A DNA stretch of 14,016 bases from ZC4RG30 sp965652645 (lineage in GTDB: Bacteria > Pseudomonadota > Gammaproteobacteria > Steroidobacterales > Steroidobacteraceae), in assembly GCA_965652645.1 (NCBI GenBank), contig CBFGXE010000057.1, forward strand, positions 1 through 14,016, in the 5' to 3' direction. The position numbers were made by a program, and so were the translations under genes. The notes under the pieces are model-generated. The model searched no databases, was not told the origin of the DNA, and saw only the letters and a list, made by a program, of their open reading frames with translations. Of the stretch, positions 6,828-13,164 are shown piece after piece (positions within the stretch are counted from its first letter, which is position 1; the number at the start of each line of letters is the position of its first letter).

Positions 6828-7298
6828 TCAGCGTGCGCGCAGCAGTCGCGCACGATCGCGCTGCCAGTCGCGATCCTTCTCGCTGGCACGCTTGTCGTGC
6901 TGCTTCTTGCCCTTGGCCAGGCCCACCTTCAGCTTCGCGCGGCCGCCTTTCCAGTACAGCTCCAGCGGCACCAGCGTGTAGCCCGTGCGTTCGACGGCAC
7001 CCACCAGCCGGTCGATCTCTGACCGGTGCAGCAGGAGCTTCCTCAACCGCACCGGATCGGTGATGACATGGGTGGAGGCGGAGTTCAGCGGCGTGATGTG
7101 CGCGCCGGACAGGAACACCTCGCCCTTGCGCACGATCACGTAGCTTTCGGCAAGCTGCACGCGGCCGGCGCGCAGCGACTTCACTTCCCAGCCGGTGAGC
7201 GAAAGGCCGGCCTCGAAGCGCTCCTCGATGAAATATTCGTGCCGCGCCCGGCGGTTCTCGGCGATCAGGGCGGGCTTGTCGGTGGCAGGTCTGGCCAT
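6828..7298 (-). CDS. smpB: SsrA-binding protein SmpB
   Basis: A 156-residue RNA-binding partner of tmRNA, needed for its delivery to stalled ribosomes. Clear family motifs are NRRARHEYFIEE (15-26), GLSLTGWEVKSLRAGRVQL, VFLSGAHITPL and the basic C-terminal tail (GLAKGKKQHDKR, then an Arg-rich end). That tail enters the empty mRNA channel. Length is standard. The ATG at 7298 is only 15 bases from the divergent ratA ATG. No ribosome binding site is visible, and the - strand CATAAT at 7308-7303 lies just upstream, so the promoter is either inside ratA or the message is nearly leaderless. ssrA lies downstream on the same strand, separated by two unrelated genes. Confidence 0.97.
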   Translation of the reverse strand: MARPATDKPALIAENRRARHEYFIEERFEAGLSLTGWEVKSLRAGRVQLAESYVIVRKGEVFLSGAHITPLNSASTHVITDPVRLRKLLLHRSEIDRLVGAVERTGYTLVPLELYWKGGRAKLKVGLAKGKKQHDKRASEKDRDWQRDRARLLRAR

Positions 7299-7313
7299 GC
7301 GTTATTATGCGGC

Positions 7314-7766
7314 ATGCGTCATATCCGTCGCTCGGCGCTGGTGGGCGTGAGCCCGCAGCGCATGTTCGATCTCATCAACGACGTCGAACGCTATCCTGAT
7401 TTCGTCCCCGGCTGCAGCAGTGCCCGTGTGCTGGAGCACACCCCCGGGCGCCTGCGCGCCGAACTTACCGTCGGCAGCGGCCTGATGAAGACCACCTTCG
7501 CCACCAGCAACAGCCTGCATCCGCCCGGGCGCATCGACATGCAACTGGCGTCCGGCCCGCTGAAGAGCCTCAATGGCAGCTGGACGCTGACACCGCTGGA
7601 GGCGGGCAACCTGCACGGCTGCCGGGTGGAACTGGACCTGGCCTTCGAGCCGCACGGGAGTCTCGCGGCGCTGGCCCTGGGGCCGGTGGTGGAGAAGCTG
7701 GCCACCTCGCTGGTGGATGCCTTTGTCGCGCGTGCCCGGCAGGAATCGGCCACCGCTGCGCGTTAG
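7314..7766 (+). CDS. ratA: RatA / COQ10-type START-domain protein
   Basis: A 150-residue polyketide cyclase/START-like protein. The opening MRHIRRSALVGVSPQRMFDL, then INDVERYPDFVPGCSSARV, LKSLNGSWTLTPL and the closing VDAFVARARQ are typical of the RatA/YfjG and Coq10 family. E. coli RatA was described as a toxin that blocks 70S subunit joining, while homologues bind ubiquinone or other hydrophobic ligands. I cannot tell which role applies. The ATG at 7314 matches the family N terminus. It diverges from smpB, as in many gammaproteobacteria, but the partner ratB that usually follows is absent. Its TAG stop overlaps the bamE stop by four bases. Confidence 0.93.
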   Translation: MRHIRRSALVGVSPQRMFDLINDVERYPDFVPGCSSARVLEHTPGRLRAELTVGSGLMKTTFATSNSLHPPGRIDMQLASGPLKSLNGSWTLTPLEAGNLHGCRVELDLAFEPHGSLAALALGPVVEKLATSLVDAFVARARQESATAAR

Positions 7767-8146
7767 CTGCCCTGGGAGGCGCTCTCCGCGGTCGGCGCCA
7801 TCCCGCCAGCGGAGGCCGCCGGCGGATCGCTGTTCTCGATGCGCTCCACGATGTCGTCCTTGAACCAGACGGTGATGCGCCGGGTCATGCTGGCCACGCG
7901 CCCCTGGCCGCGGCCATTGTCGCGGTAGTGGTAGTAGTCCCAGCGGTCGTTGTCGAAGCCGGACGGCACCATGGGCGTGCCCATCAGGTAGAGCACCTGC
8001 GTGCGCGTCATGCCGGTGGTGAGCTGCTCCACCTGGGTGGGATCGAGCTGGTTTCCCTGCTGGACCTCCATGCGGTAGAGGCAGCCGGAGCACAGGGCCA
8101 CGAGTGCGAGCAGGGCGGCGCGGGCGGGAAGCTTGGTGGTTCGCAT
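7763..8146 (-). CDS. bamE: Outer-membrane protein assembly factor BamE (lipoprotein)
   Basis: Lipoprotein subunit of the BAM complex, which inserts beta-barrel proteins into the outer membrane. From the ATG at 8146 the product has 127 residues. A basic start (MRTTKLPAR), a hydrophobic stretch and the lipobox-like CSGC place lipidation at Cys22; the -3 position is Cys, not the usual Leu. The mature part carries QQGNQLDPTQVEQL, TTGMTRTQVLYLMGTP and RWDYYHY, the standard BamE/SmpA pattern. Longer starts (ATG 8161, GTG 8173) would bury the signal peptide. The GTG also lies upstream of the transcription start predicted from the promoter candidate. It diverges from fur and converges with ratA. Confidence 0.94.
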   Translation of the reverse strand: MRTTKLPARAALLALVALCSGCLYRMEVQQGNQLDPTQVEQLTTGMTRTQVLYLMGTPMVPSGFDNDRWDYYHYRDNGRGQGRVASMTRRITVWFKDDIVERIENSDPPAASAGGMAPTAESASQGS

Positions 8147-8173
8147 GGCAGTGCCGGTCATAGTAGACTGCAC

Positions 8174-8202
8174 ATATTACCCGACATGCGGAGCCTGCCC
8201 AA
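8174..8202 (-). promoter_or_regulatory. Candidate sigma-70 promoter of bamE
   Basis: On the - strand TTGGGC (8202-8197), a 17-base spacer and TAATAT (8179-8174) match the consensus at three and four of six positions. The predicted start near 8167 gives a leader of about 20 bases to the ATG at 8146. The -35 element abuts the fur start codon. Confidence 0.35.
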
Positions 8203-8652
8203 TTGGAAGGCAAAGACCTGCGTAACGCGGGGCTGAAGGTCACGCTTCCCCGGCTGAAGATCCTGGAAATCCTCGAGGGCGGCGCCGCGCGCCACCAGTC
8301 GGCCGAAGACATCTACAAGTCCCTGCTCAAGTCCAACGAGGACATCGGCCTCGCCACGGTCTACCGCGTGCTCACGCAATTCGAGGCCGCGGGGCTGGTC
8401 ACCCGGCACCATTTCGAGAACGGCATGGCCGTGTTCGAGCTGAACCGGGGGGACCACCACGACCACCTGGTGTGCATCGAGTGCGGCAAGGTCGAGGAAT
8501 TCGTCGACAGCTCCATCGAGGAGCGGCAGAAGGCCATCGCCCGGGAGCGGGGTTACGAGCTGCTCGACCACTCGATGATCCTGTATGGCCGCTGCGGCAG
8601 CTGCCGGTCCCGTTCGGGTTCGGCGCCGCGCAAGGGCCATCATCACGGCTGA
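8203..8652 (+). CDS. fur: Ferric uptake regulator Fur
   Basis: Iron-responsive transcriptional repressor of 149 residues. The N terminus LRNAGLKVTLPRLKIL and the recognition helix region IGLATVYRVLTQFEAAG are near-canonical. Metal and structural sites include HHDHLVC (85-91), CIEC (91-94, CxxC) and a second CGSC pair (131-134), then a His tail. The start is a TTG at 8203: GGAG sits nine bases upstream, the protein aligns with known Fur proteins from there, and the nearby ATG at 8186 is out of frame. The weak start codon may keep levels low. The gene diverges from bamE, a conserved pairing, and its 3' end overlaps recN by 10 bases, convergently. Confidence 0.96.
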   Translation: MEGKDLRNAGLKVTLPRLKILEILEGGAARHQSAEDIYKSLLKSNEDIGLATVYRVLTQFEAAGLVTRHHFENGMAVFELNRGDHHDHLVCIECGKVEEFVDSSIEERQKAIARERGYELLDHSMILYGRCGSCRSRSGSAPRKGHHHG

Positions 8653-10367
8653 GCGCCGCGCGCCCGCGGGCGCCTGATCCGCGCCGTTTCCTGGTCCGCG
8701 TTCTCGGCGGCGACCAGCATTTCCTGCGCGTGGGCCACCGCCTTGCTGGTGACCACCGCCCCGCCCAGCATGCGTGCGATCTCCTGTATCCGTTCCTTGC
8801 CCGCCAGGCGGGAAAGCTGGGTGCGGGTGTGGCCGCCGGTGCTGGTCTTGGTGACCTTCAGCTGCTGGTGGCCCTGCGCGGCGACCTGCGGCAGGTGGGT
8901 GACGCACAGCACCTGGCCGTTCACGCCCAGGGCGCGCAGCTGGCGGCCGATCACCTCGGCGATGGCGCCACCGATGCCCGAATCCACCTCGTCGAACACC
9001 ATGCAGCGCTTCTCGTCGGCGACGCAGGCCACCTGCACGGCCAGTGACAGGCGTGCCAGCTCGCCACCGGAGGCCACGCGGGCCAGGGGCCGGGCGGGCT
9101 GGCCCGGATTGGCGGTGACGAGGAATTCCACTGCATCCATGCCGTGCACGGCCGGCGCGGCTTGCGGCTGGGGCGTGACGGCCACCTGGAACTGCCCGCC
9201 TGCCATGCCCAGCTGCTGCATGCGGGCGCTGATTTCCTTGCTGAAGGTTTCGGCGGCCGCGACACGCGCGGCGGAGAGCTCCCCGGCCAGCTGCCGCCAC
9301 CCGGCCAGCGCCGCCGCACACTCGCTGTCCAGCTGCGCTTCGGTGGCGCCGGCGGTTTCCAGGGCGGCCAGCTCCGCCTGCAACGCCTCGCGGCGGGCAG
9401 GCAGTTCGCTGGCGCGCACGCGATGTTTGCGCGCCAGCTCTTCGGCTGCGGCAAGGCGACGTTCCACCACGGCCTGGCGGGCATCATCCAGGTCGAGCGA
9501 GTCGGCGTAGCGGGTGAGGGCGCGGGCCGCCTCCGTGACGCGGATCACCGCCTCGTCGAGCAGCGGCAGGATCTCGCCCAGCTGGGCATCGACGCCGGCC
9601 AGCGGCCGCAGCGAGGCCTGCGCGCGCGCCAGTCGGGCCTGCGCGGTGTCATCGCCCTCGTAGAGCAGCTGCGATGCGAGCTGCGTGGCAGCCAGCAGCT
9701 TGCCGCGGTTGGCGAGGCGGGAGGACTCGGTGGCCAGCGCCTCGATTTCGCCTGGCTGCAGGTCGAGCGCGGCGAATTCGCCGGCCTGGAAACGCAGCAG
9801 GTCCAGCCGCGCATCGCGGTCGCGCATGCGCGACCTGGCCTCCTGCAGGCTGGCGTCGAGCTGGCGCCAGTGCGCATGGGCAGCCGCCACCGCTTCGGCG
9901 CGCGCCTCGAGCCGGCCGTACTTGTCGAGCAGCTCGCGCTGGGCGGCGGGGCGCACCAGGGACTGGAATTCATGCTGGCCGTGAACATCGAGCAGGTAGG
10001 CGGAAACCTCCTTCAGCTGCTGCAGCGGCACGGCCTGGCCGTTGAGGAAGGCGCGCGAGCGGCCGTCGGCGCCGATCACCCGGCGCACCAGCAGTTCATC
10101 CCCGGCCTCGATGGCGGCTTCTTCCAGCCATTCGCGCAGCGCGGCCGGCGCACCGGCGATGTCGAAGCTGGCGGCGATCTCGGCGCGCGCGGCCCCGGCG
10201 CGCACCATTCCCGCATCGGCACGGTTGCCCGCGGCAAGGGTGAGTGCATCAACGATGATGGACTTGCCGGCGCCGGTCTCGCCGGTGAGCACGGTGAGTC
10301 CGCCGGCGACCTCCAGCTCCAGGGATTCGACGATGGCCAGGTCACGGATGTGGATGTGCGTCAGCAT
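8643..10367 (-). CDS. recN: DNA repair protein RecN
   Basis: SMC-like ATPase of double-strand-break repair, 574 residues (E. coli 553). Walker A is GETGAGKS (29-36), the Q-loop region is VHGQHEF (128-134), a long coiled-coil rich in Ala, Glu and Arg spans roughly 150-385, the ABC signature is SGGEL (433-437), Walker B is MVFDEVDSG (456-464), and THLPQVAAQ (490-498) follows. The ATG at 10367 lies three bases after the nadK stop, so the two are almost certainly co-transcribed and coupled. I saw no LexA-type CTGT-N8-ACAG site directly upstream. The 3' end overlaps fur by 10 bases on the opposite strand. Confidence 0.97.
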   Translation of the reverse strand: MLTHIHIRDLAIVESLELEVAGGLTVLTGETGAGKSIIVDALTLAAGNRADAGMVRAGAARAEIAASFDIAGAPAALREWLEEAAIEAGDELLVRRVIGADGRSRAFLNGQAVPLQQLKEVSAYLLDVHGQHEFQSLVRPAAQRELLDKYGRLEARAEAVAAAHAHWRQLDASLQEARSRMRDRDARLDLLRFQAGEFAALDLQPGEIEALATESSRLANRGKLLAATQLASQLLYEGDDTAQARLARAQASLRPLAGVDAQLGEILPLLDEAVIRVTEAARALTRYADSLDLDDARQAVVERRLAAAEELARKHRVRASELPARREALQAELAALETAGATEAQLDSECAAALAGWRQLAGELSAARVAAAETFSKEISARMQQLGMAGGQFQVAVTPQPQAAPAVHGMDAVEFLVTANPGQPARPLARVASGGELARLSLAVQVACVADEKRCMVFDEVDSGIGGAIAEVIGRQLRALGVNGQVLCVTHLPQVAAQGHQQLKVTKTSTGGHTRTQLSRLAGKERIQEIARMLGGAVVTSKAVAHAQEMLVAAENADQETARIRRPRARGAQP

Positions 10368-10370
10368 GTT

Positions 10371-11261
10371 TCAGCGCTCGTGCCCGCCGGCCCCGCGACC
10401 CCAGTGCAGCTTGGAGCGCAGCAGGCGGAAATAGTCGTAACCGGGCGGATGCAGCAGCGTGATGTGCTGCCCGGTGGGATGGATCTCCAGCCGGTGCCCG
10501 GCGGTCATCTCGCCCAGCACCACGCCGTCGCAGGTGACCTGGGCGCGGGTGTCGTAGCGCTCGTGCAGCAGCACGGTGATGGTGCTGCGGCCTGATACCA
10601 CGATGGGCCGGTCGGCCAGCGTGTGCGGGCAGATGGGGACCACCACGAGCACGTCGAGCGAGGGATCGATGATGGGGCCGCCACAGGACAGGGCATAGGC
10701 GGTGGAGCCGGTGGCACTGGCCACCACCAGGCCGTCGCCGCCGTGGGCATTCACGAAGCGGCCGTTGACCTGGGTCTCGAAGTCGAGGATGCGGCCGGTT
10801 TCCCACTTCGCCAGCACCACGTCGTTGAGCGCGAGCTGGCTGCGCACCGTGCCGTCGGATGCGGTGAGGCGTGCGTCAAGCAGGTTGCGGCGGTCGGGCA
10901 GGCAGTTGCCGGACAGCGCCTCGTCCACGCAGCGGAACATGTCCTGCGGCATCACGTCGGTGAGGAAACCCAGCCGGCCGCGGTTGATGCCCAGCATGGG
11001 CACGTCGCTGCCGGCGAACAGCCGGGCCGCAAACAGCAGCGAGCCGTCGCCGCCGATCACGATGGCCAGCTGGGCGCGCGATACCAGCTCGGTGTCGTCC
11101 ACGGGCCGGGCGCCGGCCGTGATGGCCTGCGGCGCGGACTGCTGGACGAGGACGGTGAGGCCGCGCCGCGCCAGGTGCGGCAGCAGGGCAGCCGCGGTTT
11201 CTCCCACGGTGCGCTCTTCGAAGCGCCCGAGGAGGGCGCAGGTGGTGATCTGGGCGGACAT
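10371..11261 (-). CDS. nadK: NAD kinase
   Basis: Phosphorylates NAD to NADP using ATP (or polyphosphate in some species); 296 residues from the ATG at 11261. The catalytic GGDGS is at 70-74 in AIVIGGDGSLLFAAR. LGINRGRLGFLTD, NDVV at 146-149 (NE is the commoner form) and GDGLVVASATGSTAYALSCGGP (positions 175-196) complete the signature. An upstream GTG at 11291 would add ten unconserved residues. recN follows after three bases. Upstream, the divergent gap to hrcA is 99 bases and contains a weak -10 candidate (TACACT). Confidence 0.97.
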   Translation of the reverse strand: MSAQITTCALLGRFEERTVGETAAALLPHLARRGLTVLVQQSAPQAITAGARPVDDTELVSRAQLAIVIGGDGSLLFAARLFAGSDVPMLGINRGRLGFLTDVMPQDMFRCVDEALSGNCLPDRRNLLDARLTASDGTVRSQLALNDVVLAKWETGRILDFETQVNGRFVNAHGGDGLVVASATGSTAYALSCGGPIIDPSLDVLVVVPICPHTLADRPIVVSGRSTITVLLHERYDTRAQVTCDGVVLGEMTAGHRLEIHPTGQHITLLHPPGYDYFRLLRSKLHWGRGAGGHER

Positions 11262-11317
11262 GCCGGCGGCTAGTGTACTGGTGCCGGGCACCCCGCGACC
11301 GCGGCTTTTGTCGCATC

Positions 11318-11346
11318 TTGACCGGGATGGGGGGCGCCGCTAGCGT
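11318..11346 (+). promoter_or_regulatory. Candidate promoter of hrcA
   Basis: TTGACC (11318-11323), a 17-base spacer and TAGCGT (11341-11346) give a good -35 but a weak -10. Transcription would begin about eight bases before the hrcA ATG, leaving almost no leader and no ribosome binding site. No CIRCE inverted repeat is present in this gap. Confidence 0.4.
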
Positions 11347-11360
11347 CACGGCAGCACCCT

Positions 11361-12425
11361 ATGCCTACCACCCCGGACCGCCACGAAGATAACCCTCTGA
11401 GCGATCGCGCCCAGCAGCTGCTGAAGGTGCTCATCGAGAGTTACATCCGTGACGGCCAGCCGGTGGGTTCGCGCAGCCTGTCGCGCGACTCGGGCATGTC
11501 CCTGAGCTCGGCCACCATCCGCAACGTGATGGCCGACCTCGAGGCCTATGGTTTCGTCAGCTCCCCGCATACCTCCGCCGGCCGCGTACCCACGCCCAAG
11601 GGCTACCGCTTTTTCATCGACACGCTGCTGGAAGTGCAGCCGCTGGAGCCGCAGGCCGCCGATGCGCTGCGCAGCAGCCTGGAGGCCGCCAGCGATGCGC
11701 GTACGCTGGTGTCCACGGCTTCACAGCTGCTCTCGAACGTGACGCAGATGGCCGGCGTGGTCTCGCTGCAGGTGCCGCGCCCGGCCTCCCTCACGCACAT
11801 CGAGTTCCTGCCCCTGTCCGAGCAGCGCATGCTGGCCATCATGGTGTTCGACGACCGCGAGGTGCAGAACCGCGTGGTGCACCTGGGGCGCAACGTCCCG
11901 GCCGAAGACCTGCGCCGGGCGGCGGCGGTGCTCAACGAGCAGTTCCGCGGCCGCACACTCGACCAGGTGCGCCAGCAGCTCATCGACGAGCTTTCCGAGA
12001 TGCGCGAGCGGCTCAACCAGGGCATGGTCGACACCATCTCGGTGGCCCAGCAGCTCTTCGCCGCGCAGGACCCGGGAGACCGCGAGCTGGTGATCGCCGG
12101 CGAGACCAAGCTGATGGGCTACGGCGAGCTTTCCAGCGTGGAGAAGCTGCGCAAGCTGTTCGAGGCCTTCGACGAGAAGCGCGCCATCCTGCAGCTGCTG
12201 GACCTCAGCCTGGGCGGGCAGGGCGTGCAGATCTTCATCGGGCGTGAGTCCGGCTACCAGATCCTCGATGACTGCAGCGTGGTCACCGCGCCCTACAGCG
12301 CCGCCAGCGGCGCCGTAGGGGTGATCGGCGTGATCGGCCCGACCCGCATGGCCTATGAACGCGTCATCCCCGTGGTCGACCTGACGGCTAAATTGCTGGG
12401 CACCGCCTTGAATTCGCGGCGCTAG
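11361..12425 (+). CDS. hrcA: Heat-inducible transcriptional repressor HrcA
   Basis: Winged-helix repressor of class I heat-shock genes, which binds CIRCE elements and depends on GroEL for activity; 354 residues, a usual length. The DNA-binding part includes YIRDGQPVGSRSL, SSATIRNVMADLE and the diagnostic SSPHTSAGRVPTPKGYR (about 67-83). The central and C-terminal parts contain RNVPAEDLRRA, LFAAQDP, GQGVQIFIGRES and GVIGVIGPTRMAYERVIP. The ATG at 11361 is preferred, although no Shine-Dalgarno is visible. The gene is followed by a strong hairpin before grpE, so grpE may be only partly co-transcribed. Confidence 0.97.
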   Translation: MPTTPDRHEDNPLSDRAQQLLKVLIESYIRDGQPVGSRSLSRDSGMSLSSATIRNVMADLEAYGFVSSPHTSAGRVPTPKGYRFFIDTLLEVQPLEPQAADALRSSLEAASDARTLVSTASQLLSNVTQMAGVVSLQVPRPASLTHIEFLPLSEQRMLAIMVFDDREVQNRVVHLGRNVPAEDLRRAAAVLNEQFRGRTLDQVRQQLIDELSEMRERLNQGMVDTISVAQQLFAAQDPGDRELVIAGETKLMGYGELSSVEKLRKLFEAFDEKRAILQLLDLSLGGQGVQIFIGRESGYQILDDCSVVTAPYSAASGAVGVIGVIGPTRMAYERVIPVVDLTAKLLGTALNSRR

Positions 12426-12458
12426 GCCGCATCATCGCGCCGGAAGGCGCATGCGTCT

Positions 12459-12490
12459 CTTGAGATAGGGCCGAGATTCCGGCCCTATCT
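12459..12490 (+). promoter_or_regulatory. Possible sigma-32 type promoter for grpE, overlapping the hairpin
   Basis: CTTGAGA (12459-12465) resembles the CTTGAAA -35, and CCCTATCT (12483-12490) resembles the CCCCATNT -10. The spacing, 18 bases after CTTGAG, is longer than the usual 13-17, so the call is tentative. If real, initiation would fall between the hairpin and the grpE ribosome binding site. Confidence 0.3.
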
Positions 12491-12494
12491 TTTT
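12463..12494 (+). terminator. Hairpin with T-run between hrcA and grpE (terminator or attenuator)
   Basis: AGATAGGGCCG and CGGCCCTATCT are perfect complements over 11 bases around a six-base loop, followed by five Ts (12490-12494). It sits 38 bases after the hrcA stop and 17 bases before the grpE ATG. A heat-shock-like -35 (CTTGAGA, 12459-12465) overlaps its left arm. Confidence 0.85.
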
Positions 12495-12511
12495 GATTTG
12501 GTGGAGAAAAA

Positions 12512-13045
12512 ATGTCTGAAAATTCTGCGCAGCCGGATTCGCCAGTCCCGGGGACCACCGGGGGAGATGAGCTGGCCAGCCTGCGCGAACAGCTGGCGGA
12601 GGCCCAGGCGGCCGCCGTCCAGGGGCGCGAGCAGGTGCTGCGTGCCGCGGCTGAACTCGACAACATCCGCAAGCGCGCAGCCCGCGACATCGAACAGGCG
12701 CAGCGTTTTGCACTGGAGCGTTTCGCCCAGGAGCTGCTGGCAGTGGCCGACAGCCTGGAGCTGGCCGTGGCCAATGGGGCCGGTGCCGACGCGGCCAGCC
12801 TGGCCGCAGGGCAGGAGGCCACCCTCAGGTTGTTGATGAGCGCCTTTGGCAAGTTTTCCATCCAGCCCATCGACCCGGCTGGTGCCCCATTCGATCCCGA
12901 GAAGCACGAGGCCATGGCCATGCAGCCTTCCGGCACCGCCGAACCGGGGTCGGTGCTGCAGGTGGTGCAGCGGGGTTACGAACTCAATGGCCGCCTGCTG
13001 CGGCCGGCCCGGGTCATCGTGGCCCGCGAACCGGAGGCCGGGTGA
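12512..13045 (+). CDS. grpE: Nucleotide exchange factor GrpE
   Basis: Co-chaperone that releases ADP from DnaK; 177 residues, slightly short but within range. An acidic, disordered N terminus leads into a long helix (LASLREQLAEAQ, then AAAELDNIRKRAARDIEQAQ) that forms the dimer stalk. RFALERFAQELLAVADSLELA is the four-helix region, and PFDPEKHEAMAMQ with VVQRGYELNGRLLRPARVIV is the C-terminal beta domain that touches DnaK. The ATG at 12512 has GGAG five bases upstream. It lies between hrcA and dnaK, the classic order. Confidence 0.97.
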   Translation: MSENSAQPDSPVPGTTGGDELASLREQLAEAQAAAVQGREQVLRAAAELDNIRKRAARDIEQAQRFALERFAQELLAVADSLELAVANGAGADAASLAAGQEATLRLLMSAFGKFSIQPIDPAGAPFDPEKHEAMAMQPSGTAEPGSVLQVVQRGYELNGRLLRPARVIVAREPEAG

Positions 13046-13086
13046 GGCGTGCCGGGCGCCCCGGTGGTCCTGATGGCCCTGGCGCA

Positions 13087-13115
13087 CTTGAACGCCCGCC
13101 GTTTCGCTCCCAGAT
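13087..13115 (+). promoter_or_regulatory. Candidate sigma-32 (heat-shock) promoter of dnaK
   Basis: CTTGAA (13087-13092), a 15-base spacer and TCCCAGAT (13108-13115) match the heat-shock consensus CTTGAAA / CCCCATNT well, with allowed spacing. Transcription would start near 13122, giving a leader of about 40 bases to the dnaK ATG. No CIRCE repeat occurs in the grpE-dnaK gap. Confidence 0.55.
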
Positions 13116-13164
13116 AAGGCGCAATCATCCAGTTTTCACGGAAATCCCATAAGGAACTCCCAAC

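Noticed and set aside
7314..7766. A ratAB toxin-antitoxin module
   Set aside because: Only ratA is present, and the protein fits the broad COQ10/START family, so a toxin module cannot be claimed.
8158..9321. A 387-codon open frame on the - strand through fur and recN in another frame
   Set aside because: It is out of frame with recN and antisense to fur, both of which are certain genes.
9144..10595. A 483-codon open frame on the + strand across recN and the end of nadK
   Set aside because: Shadow of recN and nadK codon usage; low-complexity Gly/Arg/Ala/His composition and no motifs.
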